NCBI GenBank assembly: GCA_937983065.1
Contig: CALKAL010000078.1
Coordinates: forward strand, 1 to 21,141
Length of the DNA: 21,141 nucleotides
Source: an uncultured Bacillaceae bacterium
Lineage (GTDB): Bacteria > Bacillota > Bacilli > Bacillales > Alkalibacillaceae
Direction of reading: 5' to 3'
Positions 14,563 through 21,141 of this stretch are shown here, piece after piece. The notes below the pieces were generated by a model, which was given only the letters and a program-made list of their open reading frames with translations, searched no databases and had not been told where the DNA came from. The first letter of the stretch is position 1, and each line of letters begins with the position of its first letter. Made by a program: the position numbers and the translations under genes.

Positions 14563-17500
14563 ATGGCTAAAAGGCAAGTTCGGGTTTTGAGTGTTGTGAC
14601 AATCATCATGATGTTTTTCACACTCTTTACACCTGGATTCGTTGGGGCTCAGACTATGAAAGAGGTCTCAACTGCACTGAATGACACAACGGCCACGACA
14701 GAACAAAAATTAAGCCAGAAGCTTCAAGAAGAATTTTCAGACAATGAAAAAGTGACGTTTCTTGTAAAATTTAAGGAAAAGGCCGATCCAGTTAAAGCCT
14801 CACAAGAAGCGAAGCAAAATGCAGAAAGAGCAAATCTATCGGCTTATCAAGTTGAACATGCACAACGTTCTGCGGTCATTTCTGAATTGCGATCAGTTGC
14901 TCTTGAATCTCAGGCAAACGTTTTAGCTTATTTAGAAGAAGAGAGTAAGCATGGGGAAGTTGAAGATATACGAGAGTTTTACATCGTTAATGGAATTGCA
15001 GTAACAGCAACGAAAGAAATCGCAGAAAAACTAGCATCTTTTCCAGAAGTCGAAAAGATTCTTCCGAACGAAACGCGTCAGCTTATTTCAAACGTTGATG
15101 TTGGAGCTTCTATATCTTCCGCAGTAGAAGCGGTTAGTGTGGATACGGAAGAAGCACCTCAAGCTGACACTCAGAATATTGAGTGGAACGTTGATCGAGT
15201 TAATGCGCCTGACGTTTGGGCAATGGGAATTGACGGAACAGGCGTCGTTGTAGCTAGTATTGACACGGGAGTAGATTGGGAACATCCAGCGTTAATGGAC
15301 AAATACCGCGGTTACAATCCAGGAACAGGTGAGGTCGATCATACGTATAGCTTTTTTGATCCAGTAAATGGTAGAGATGTTCCGTATGATCATGACGGAC
15401 ACGGTTCACACGTAACTGGAACGATGGTTGGTTCTGAACCGAGTGGTAGTAACCAAGTTGGGGTTGCACCAGGGGCTAAATGGATATCTGTTCAAGGCTT
15501 TACGGAAAGCGGTGGACGTGACGCTGATTTAATTGCTGGAGCACAGTGGCTAATGGCTCCAGGTGGTGATTCATCGATGGCTCCAGATGTTGTAAATAAC
15601 TCATGGGGTGGCGGACCAGGAATGGATGAATGGTACCGTGATATTGTCATCGCATGGAGAGAGGCACAGATTTTCCCTGTATTCGCTGCTGGAAATACGA
15701 CATTATTTAACCCAGGTGGACCTGGATCGATTGCAACACCAGCAAATTATCCAGAATCTTTCGCAGTCGGAGCAACAGATATTAACGATAATTTAGCAAG
15801 CTTTTCATTAAGAGGACCTTCACCTTATGGAGAGATTAAACCTGATATTTCAGCTCCAGGTGTAGCGGTCCGTTCGTCCGTACCTGGTGGTTATGCGGCT
15901 TATAATGGAACATCGATGGCTGCCCCAGCAGTTTCAGGTGTCGTAGCTTTGTTAAAGTCAGCTAATTCAAGTATGGATGTTGATTATATTGAAGAAATCT
16001 TAATGGATAATGCAACACCAATGACGAATGATGAATACCCAGAATCACCGAACAACGGTTACGGTTATGGGTTAGTTAATGCTTTTGAGGCTGTTTCGCA
16101 AGTTGCAGATGGCTTAGGTTCGATTGAAGGGCAAGTCACAACAGAAGGGGAAGATACAGAACCTCCAACTTTCAATCATGATCCAATAACAGAAACATTT
16201 TCATTCGTTGATTTAGATTTAACAGTTGAAGCAACGGATGATATTAGTGTGACAAATGTTGAATTAAACTATCAAACGATGGATGGAAGCTGGCATACCG
16301 TAGAAGCGGATCGAATTAGCGGCAACCATTTATCGGGTGAGTTTAGTGCTAACATTCCAGGTGAGGATATTGAAGTCGGAACACTCACCTATTATTGGAC
16401 GATTCAAGATTTTGGACAAAACACTGTTGAAAGCGAGCATTATGCTGTAGAAGTTAAGCCTGGTATTACGAACGGTTACTCTCAAGATTTCGAAACGGAT
16501 ATTGATGGCTGGGATTCTTTCGGTCAAAATAACGTTTGGGAATGGGGCGCACCTACATCGGGACCAGGAGAAGCAGTATCGGGTGACAATGTTTTTGCAA
16601 CGGATTTAGATAATCTTTATCCAAATAGTATGGATGCAACGCTCGTCATGCCGCCAATTGATTTACCAGATGAGGGTGAGTCATTTTTACAATTTAAAAA
16701 TTGGTATAACTTTGAGCAAGCAGCATCTGGTACAGCCTATGATTACGGTGAAGTCGTTGTTTCAACAGATATGGATGAATGGACGGAAGTGCTAACCGTA
16801 GTCGGTCAATCAGCTGGTTATGAAAATGTAGAAATAGATCTATCCGAATATATCGGTGAGAGAATTTACGTCGGGTTTAGAGCTTACTCGGACGGAAGTG
16901 TTCAAAGAGATGGCTGGTACATTGATGACGTTGCTCTTTCTGCAACATCCATTTACGATGATGATGACGTACCACCAACTTATGAGCATGAATCCCCACA
17001 AGTTATTTATGAAGGTATGAACTTTGTCTTAAATATTACAACTTTTGATGATATTCGTGTAGGTTCAGCTACGTTAAGCTATTTAAATCGTAATGACGAA
17101 TGGACTGATTTAGAGGCAACTCTTACAGAAGGTGGCGGCACTTCAGGCGTTTATTCTGCCACAGTTCCAGGTGAAGACGTAGTCGGTGACTCATTCACTT
17201 ATCGCTGGGTCATTACTGATTTTGCTGGGAATGAAACCATTAGTGATGACTATGTGTTAGATGTTGAAGAAGGAATTACAGTCGGTTATTTTGAAGACTT
17301 TGAATCCCATCCAGTCGGCTGGACAACTTTTGGTGAAAACAATGTTTGGGAAAGAGGTATACCAACATCAGGGCCAGAAGAAGCGGTTTCTGGTGAAAAT
17401 GTATATGCCACAGATCTAGCTGGAAACTATCCGAACCGAATGGATGCTTATCTACAAATGCCAGTTGTAGTTGTACCTGAAGATGGTGCAAATCTAGAAT

Positions 17501-19920
17501 TTAAGAGCTGGCATGATTTTGAACAATCAAGTGCCACAGGTAGGGCATGGGATTATGGGCATGTCGTCGTATCTACAGATGGTGAAACTTGGACTGATAT
17601 TTCCATGGTTCAAGGTGAATCTAATGGATATGAAGACATCGTCGTTGATTTATCAGAATATAGCGGTGAACGAATTATCGTTGCCTTCTATGCTTATTCG
17701 GACGGCAGTATAACTCGGAATGGCTGGTATATTGACGATGTTCAAATTACAAGTCGTTCAGATTCATCAGGAAGAATTATTGAACTTCCAGGAAGAATTG
17801 ATTTACCGAATAATGCAGGATTAAATGCTTTCCCAATTGTTGAGAAGCAAGAAAAATTAGCACCTACACCTCAAGAAGAAGTGACTGATTCAGTTGCTAA
17901 AGAGAGTGAAGTAGAAGGGGCCATTGAAATAAGTGACGCTAGTGGTCTACCATTAAGCGCGCAAGTAACTGTATTAGAAACTGGTCGCTCAACGTTAACA
18001 AATCCGGCAGATGGATCTTATTCGTTAGTCCATGCTGAAGGGGATTTCACGTTAAGAGCTGAAACTTACGGATATCAATCCCAGGATCAATCTGTAAGTG
18101 TATCTGAAAATGGTGTGACAGAAGCGAATTTCGTATTAGAAGAGCTACCAAAAGCAACGATTAACGGAACAATCACTAATGCAAACACAGGTAATCCTGT
18201 CTCTGATGCAACGATTTTACTCGTTGAAGATGCAAATGTTGAACCTGTTGAGACAAATGAATCAGGTGAATTTTCGTTAACGGGTTACCATGGTGATTAT
18301 ACGTTAAGAATTGTTGCAAACGGTTATTATTCAACGGATGTTGCAGTCACATTAGATGGTGACTTACAATTAGATATTGAATTAGAACCGTTCTATACGA
18401 TACCAGGAGATGAAATTGGTTATGACGATGGTACGGCAGAAAACGCTCGTGTATTCTATGATGCTGGAAACGCATGGGCAGTAAAAATGTCGCTCCCTGA
18501 AGGTAAGGAAAGAGCTATCGTCACAGATGGAGTCTTCCAATTCCACGGCACAGATTGGCCAGTACCTGGTGATACACCATTTGCTGTTGAAGTTTACTCA
18601 GCAGGTGAGGATGGTATGCCAGATGAAAGATTAGCTGGACCAATTGAAGCTGAGGCTGTTCGTAGCCTAGATGAATGGACAGTTGTTGACTTAAGAGAAC
18701 ACAATATTCAAGTTGAAGGCGACTTCTTTATGGTTTACGTTCAAACAGGTCCTAATCCGAACGCACCTGGACTTGCAACAGATGAAGATGGACCAAATGC
18801 TCAGCGGAGTTACCAACGCGTTGGCGGAGCATGGTCACAGTCACCTGTTTCTGAAGGTAACTATATGATTCGTGCTCGTGTCGCTTATGAAGTCGAAAAC
18901 CCAGTCATCACTTCTCCAGGGGAAGACTTTGTAACGAACGAATCTGAATTAACGGTGTTAGGATTAGGAACCCCATCGACATCCGTTAAATTATTAAACA
19001 ATGATGAAGAGTTCGGGATCGCCGAAGTTGGAGACGATGGTGAATTCTCCTTTGACATTCAATTAAATGAAGGGGAAAATGAGCTCACGGCAGTGACGAT
19101 GATTGATGGTGAAGACGCTAAATTCTCCGATCCAGTTACAGTCGTTTTAGATACGATATCCCCTGATTTAACGATTACTAGTCCAGCTGATGGTGATCGA
19201 ACAACTCGGGAGACTGCAACGATTGAAGGTACCGTAATTGATGATTATTTAGACAAACTTTATGTCAACGGAATGGAAACCGATGTATCCGATGACGGTG
19301 AGTTTTCTAGACGGATTATTTTGAATGAAGGTGAAAATATCGTTGAAGTAACTGCTACAGATTTAGCTGGAAACCGTTCAACGGAGACGATTACGATTTA
19401 TGCAGATTATACACCACCTGTTATCGAAAACTTAACGCCAGTTGAAGATCAACATGTTAAAGTCGGACAAACAGTCGTTATTGAATTCGATAGTGAGCCA
19501 GGATTACGTTCGACATTTATGATTCATATGCCACTAACGAATATTCAAACATCGAATGCGACGGAATTACCGATGCTTGAACTTTCAGATGGTCGTTATA
19601 TCGGTTACTGGACTGTTCCGGATAATCTACAAGCTGAAGGTGCAGTTATTGAAGTAAAAGCTGTTGATTCTTTTGGTAACGAAACTCGAGCCCAAGCCGA
19701 TGGTAAAATTTATATTGTTACAGATGACGATGAAGAAGATGAAGACGAAGACGATCACCCTGGAAAAGGAAAGGGTAAAGGTAAAGGTAAAGGAAAAGGC
19801 AACGGCAACAATGGAAAAGGAAATAACGGCAAAGGTAACGGTGGAAACAACGGTAACGGCAACGGAGGAAATAATGGCAACAACGGTAACGGTAAGGGCA
19901 ATAACGGAAATGGAAATTAA
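14563..19920 (+). CDS. Large secreted multidomain S8 (subtilisin-like) serine protease, bacillopeptidase F-type
   Basis: 1785 residues. Signal peptide 1-29 (cleavage near VGA-Q); I9-like propeptide to ~190 (KVTFLVKFKEKAD, EFYIVNGIAVTATKEIAEKL). Catalytic domain ~200-510 with D234 (SIDTGVDW), H280 (GHGSHVTG), oxyanion N378 (AAGNTT) and S451 (NGTSMAAP). Then two tandem modules (~533-802 and ~803-1064), each a PPT-beta domain plus a MAM/immune-inhibitor-A-like domain (DFETDIDGW, DFESHPVGW). Two carboxypeptidase-regulatory-like domains (~1118-1280), a beta domain beginning EIGYDDGTAENARVFYDAG (~1285-1446), three Ig-like domains (~1447-1720), an acidic run, and a ~50-residue Gly/Lys/Asn tail. The order through the beta domain is that of Bacillus Bpr, which degrades extracellular protein. 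There is no LPXTG or SLH anchor. AAGGAGG lies 11 nt before the ATG. Confidence 0.93.
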   Translation: MAKRQVRVLSVVTIIMMFFTLFTPGFVGAQTMKEVSTALNDTTATTEQKLSQKLQEEFSDNEKVTFLVKFKEKADPVKASQEAKQNAERANLSAYQVEHAQRSAVISELRSVALESQANVLAYLEEESKHGEVEDIREFYIVNGIAVTATKEIAEKLASFPEVEKILPNETRQLISNVDVGASISSAVEAVSVDTEEAPQADTQNIEWNVDRVNAPDVWAMGIDGTGVVVASIDTGVDWEHPALMDKYRGYNPGTGEVDHTYSFFDPVNGRDVPYDHDGHGSHVTGTMVGSEPSGSNQVGVAPGAKWISVQGFTESGGRDADLIAGAQWLMAPGGDSSMAPDVVNNSWGGGPGMDEWYRDIVIAWREAQIFPVFAAGNTTLFNPGGPGSIATPANYPESFAVGATDINDNLASFSLRGPSPYGEIKPDISAPGVAVRSSVPGGYAAYNGTSMAAPAVSGVVALLKSANSSMDVDYIEEILMDNATPMTNDEYPESPNNGYGYGLVNAFEAVSQVADGLGSIEGQVTTEGEDTEPPTFNHDPITETFSFVDLDLTVEATDDISVTNVELNYQTMDGSWHTVEADRISGNHLSGEFSANIPGEDIEVGTLTYYWTIQDFGQNTVESEHYAVEVKPGITNGYSQDFETDIDGWDSFGQNNVWEWGAPTSGPGEAVSGDNVFATDLDNLYPNSMDATLVMPPIDLPDEGESFLQFKNWYNFEQAASGTAYDYGEVVVSTDMDEWTEVLTVVGQSAGYENVEIDLSEYIGERIYVGFRAYSDGSVQRDGWYIDDVALSATSIYDDDDVPPTYEHESPQVIYEGMNFVLNITTFDDIRVGSATLSYLNRNDEWTDLEATLTEGGGTSGVYSATVPGEDVVGDSFTYRWVITDFAGNETISDDYVLDVEEGITVGYFEDFESHPVGWTTFGENNVWERGIPTSGPEEAVSGENVYATDLAGNYPNRMDAYLQMPVVVVPEDGANLEFKSWHDFEQSSATGRAWDYGHVVVSTDGETWTDISMVQGESNGYEDIVVDLSEYSGERIIVAFYAYSDGSITRNGWYIDDVQITSRSDSSGRIIELPGRIDLPNNAGLNAFPIVEKQEKLAPTPQEEVTDSVAKESEVEGAIEISDASGLPLSAQVTVLETGRSTLTNPADGSYSLVHAEGDFTLRAETYGYQSQDQSVSVSENGVTEANFVLEELPKATINGTITNANTGNPVSDATILLVEDANVEPVETNESGEFSLTGYHGDYTLRIVANGYYSTDVAVTLDGDLQLDIELEPFYTIPGDEIGYDDGTAENARVFYDAGNAWAVKMSLPEGKERAIVTDGVFQFHGTDWPVPGDTPFAVEVYSAGEDGMPDERLAGPIEAEAVRSLDEWTVVDLREHNIQVEGDFFMVYVQTGPNPNAPGLATDEDGPNAQRSYQRVGGAWSQSPVSEGNYMIRARVAYEVENPVITSPGEDFVTNESELTVLGLGTPSTSVKLLNNDEEFGIAEVGDDGEFSFDIQLNEGENELTAVTMIDGEDAKFSDPVTVVLDTISPDLTITSPADGDRTTRETATIEGTVIDDYLDKLYVNGMETDVSDDGEFSRRIILNEGENIVEVTATDLAGNRSTETITIYADYTPPVIENLTPVEDQHVKVGQTVVIEFDSEPGLRSTFMIHMPLTNIQTSNATELPMLELSDGRYIGYWTVPDNLQAEGAVIEVKAVDSFGNETRAQADGKIYIVTDDDEEDEDEDDHPGKGKGKGKGKGKGNGNNGKGNNGKGNGGNNGNGNGGNNGNNGNGKGNNGNGN
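16156..17755 (+). repeat. Tandem duplicated module inside the protease gene
   Basis: Two units of about 800 bp (about 16156-16967 and 16968-17755) encode the same module order. Shared landmarks are PPT(F/Y)xH(D/E), (D)DI(S/R)V, YYW/YRW, DFE...W.(S/T)FG(Q/E)NNVWE, PTSGP.EAVSG.NV.ATDL, YDYGEVVVST/WDYGHVVVST, and DGWYIDDV/NGWYIDDV. Protein similarity is obvious but the DNA has diverged, so the duplication is old. Confidence 0.85.
19723..19917 (+). repeat. Acidic run followed by Gly/Lys/Asn low-complexity tail coding repeat
   Basis: GAT/GAA/GAC codons (19723-19755) encode an Asp/Glu run; from 19762 imperfect GGAAAAGGTAAA- and GGCAACAAC-type units encode a (GK)n then (G/N/K)n tail to the stop. 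The tail has no acidic or aromatic residue and is strongly cationic at its beginning. Confidence 0.85.
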
Positions 19921-19922
19921 TT

Positions 19923-19959
19923 AAATAAATGGGCAGGCTTTACGCTTGCCCATTTATTT
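19923..19959. terminator. Convergent hairpin between the protease and the ger operon
   Basis: AAATAAATGGGCA (19923-19935) and TGCCCATTTATTT (19947-19959) form a perfect 13-bp stem, extendable by three inner pairs. The A- and T-rich lower stem serves as the U-tract in both directions, so it can end both the protease (+) and the ger transcripts (-). Confidence 0.82.
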
Positions 19960-19964
19960 GTACT

Positions 19965-20108
19965 TTAAGATGATTGATCTTTCTTCCAAGGCGGATCACC
20001 TCGGTGGGCTAGACGATTCACTTTATAGACGACAAAAGGGATGAAGAATGAAAGAAAAGCACAGAACAGTTCAAAGGAATCGGGTAGATGCTCCTTTATA
20101 AAAACCAT
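19965..20108 (-). CDS. Small single-helix membrane protein, last gene of the ger operon
   Basis: A 47-codon gene with a strong translational context: AGGAGGT (within the last codons of the Ger(x)C gene) lies 8-11 nt upstream, and its ATG overlaps the gerC stop as TGATG; an in-frame TTG directly before the ATG is an alternative start. Residues ~11-28 (SFELFCAFLSFFIPFVVY) form one transmembrane helix. It is followed by a basic stretch KVNRLAHR and a polar GDPPWKKDQSS end, suggesting a cytoplasmic C-terminus. I do not recognise the family. Some spore germinant-receptor operons carry a small extra 'D' gene encoding a short membrane protein that modulates the receptor, but those are usually longer with two helices. 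It probably sits in the spore inner membrane with the receptor (inference). Confidence 0.7.
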   Translation of the reverse strand: MVFIKEHLPDSFELFCAFLSFFIPFVVYKVNRLAHRGDPPWKKDQSS

Positions 20109-21141
20109 CAAGGCTTTTCACCTCCTCTTGTCACATTTATCGTACTTCCTTTACTAGCTGCTTTAATATCGATATTAAAGTCGATATCACTTTTTGAAAA
20201 ATAATGTTCCCCTTGCTCCCAATTATTCTTAATTTTATTCCATAGTTTGAAATGGTGTCCTTCTAAATGGGCTTGGAAAAGGAGAATATCTGTTTTTAGT
20301 TCTTTTTGTGATTTTTCAATAGTTTTCTCAACTATGTTTTTTACTTCTTCCTCGATGATTGGTTCAAGCTCATTAATATCGAAAGGTGTGTTATCAATAT
20401 AGCTTTCCACTAATTCAGCACTTGCGCTTATATTGATTTGAAATTGTAAGTTTGGTAAATCACTTTGAATTAATTTAATTGAGCTATTTACTTCATGTAA
20501 TCGGACGACCATCATGTTTTCATCAATCGGAATTGGTAAAGCACCAGTTGCTAATTCGCCAAGTATTAAATAAAGTCCTTTCGCTTCCTCATCCGTTAAG
20601 GTTCCAACCATTCGTTTTTCGTAACTATTGTAAACGGCAGCACCGCTATTTAAAATACTTTGTTGTTCAGAATAGGCAGATAATAACGGCGCAGCAAAAC
20701 TAATGTCACCGATTAAATATTCTTGAAGATTGCCAATTGTTAGTGGCGGAACTGCTTCACCACTTTCATCGTTTTCCATGAGGGTAGAAATATAATAAGA
20801 GGGTAGACGTGTATGCTGGGGTGCGATATTTAACAATTCTGCTGCATGATCTTTCGCAACGGCAAACAGCATTCCTCTGCGCATATTTTGGCCTCTAACG
20901 AACACATCAATGATTCGATTTAAAACTTCTTTTTGCCTTATTACTTTTTCCGATATAATGATTACTTGAAGATGCTGACTCGACAGCTTTCGGTTAGCTA
21001 ATTTTGATAATTGTTGGTAGGAATAATTTAAACTCTTGTTAACTTCCGAAATGTTTCTGAAAGCAACATTATTGCTGACCTCTTGGCTACTTGGTGTTTG
21101 AATGCCTGATGGGACGACGAGCTGAGCTGTCAGACGAAGGT
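20108..21141 (-). CDS. Ger(x)C-family spore germinant-receptor lipoprotein (5' end outside window)
   Basis: 343 residues of the C-terminal part are visible, entering at the right edge with LTAQLVVPSG and ending TINVTRGGEKP at the TGA 20108-20110. An internal GTG at 20905 has no ribosome binding site and is not the start. The beta strand VIIISEKVIRQ, the RRGMLFAVAKDHAAELL segment, SYYISTLMEN, the KGLYLILGEL region and the C-terminal helix-strand domain (ELEPIIEEEVKNIVEKTIEKSQKEL, then FSKSDIDFNIDIKAASKGSTI) are in the order known for GerAC-type C subunits. Such lipoproteins are anchored on the spore inner membrane with A and B subunits and are needed for nutrient-triggered germination. The lipobox and ~30-60 residues lie beyond the edge; A and B genes are expected further right. 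Specificity (GerA, GerB, GerK or other) cannot be assigned. Confidence 0.9.
   Translation of the reverse strand, partial: LRLTAQLVVPSGIQTPSSQEVSNNVAFRNISEVNKSLNYSYQQLSKLANRKLSSQHLQVIIISEKVIRQKEVLNRIIDVFVRGQNMRRGMLFAVAKDHAAELLNIAPQHTRLPSYYISTLMENDESGEAVPPLTIGNLQEYLIGDISFAAPLLSAYSEQQSILNSGAAVYNSYEKRMVGTLTDEEAKGLYLILGELATGALPIPIDENMMVVRLHEVNSSIKLIQSDLPNLQFQINISASAELVESYIDNTPFDINELEPIIEEEVKNIVEKTIEKSQKELKTDILLFQAHLEGHHFKLWNKIKNNWEQGEHYFSKSDIDFNIDIKAASKGSTINVTRGGEKP

Noticed and set aside
19664..19924. An 86-codon + strand frame rich in Lys, Thr, Val and Glu overlapping the protease 3' end
   Set aside because: It is the shifted reading of the low-complexity Gly/Lys/Asn tail, lacks a ribosome binding site and has repetitive composition only.
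20905..20907. GTG at 20905 as the start of the Ger(x)C protein
   Set aside because: The frame stays open to the window edge with typical Ger(x)C sequence upstream (LTAQLVVPSG...), so the gene continues beyond the window.
1..21141. CRISPR array, tRNA/rRNA genes, complete insertion sequence or prophage
   Set aside because: No regularly spaced repeats, cloverleaf or rRNA-like stretches, transposase/integrase motifs or phage structural genes were seen on either strand.

Overview
The window looks like an AT-rich stretch of chromosome from an endospore-forming, motile Bacillaceae species. The evidence is a CheY very close to the Bacillus type, a Ger(x)C spore germinant-receptor subunit, a Bacillus-type topoisomerase III, a MarR/MATE pair, a bacillopeptidase F-like secreted protease, strong AGGAGG-type ribosome binding sites and near-consensus sigma-A promoters. 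No rRNA, tRNA, CRISPR array, intact mobile element or replication origin was seen.

Layout. 1-2308 (+) is a chemotaxis cluster: the C-terminus of a CheW adaptor, CheY and a Cache-type methyl-accepting chemotaxis protein. 2387-3181 (+) is a membrane-anchored DUF1906 (glycoside hydrolase-like) protein whose ribosome binding site lies in a hairpin. It converges on a DinB-family protein (3259-3717, -) over a shared terminator. 3894-6080 (+) is topB, converging on a ROK sugar kinase (6096-6947, -). Upstream of the kinase is only the last ~100 residues of a GH13 alpha-glucosidase, so a sugar-use locus appears to have been partly deleted. 7540-9380 (+) is a MarR regulator followed by its probable target, a MATE efflux pump.

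9384-13124 (+) holds a nitrilase-superfamily hydrolase bracketed by two near-identical terminator repeats. It is followed by a two-gene operon: a gluconate 2-dehydrogenase subunit 3-like protein and a GMC-type FAD oxidoreductase with a three-cysteine cluster. Behind it is a hairpin with features of a T-box antiterminator but no gene to regulate. 13379-13765 (-) is an NTF2-like protein. A gene-poor stretch follows, ending in a strong promoter and a ~207-nt leader for a 1785-residue secreted S8 protease (14563-19920, +) with duplicated MAM-like modules and an acidic-then-cationic tail. At the right edge (- strand) a Ger(x)C gene overlaps by one base an unrecognised 47-codon gene for a one-helix membrane protein.

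The best candidates for something undescribed are this small ger-operon protein (19965-20108), the T-box-like element at 13241-13307, the Cys-cluster GMC/small-subunit pair without a cytochrome partner, and the structured leader and cationic tail of the protease. All are inferences from reading the sequence; no database search was run.
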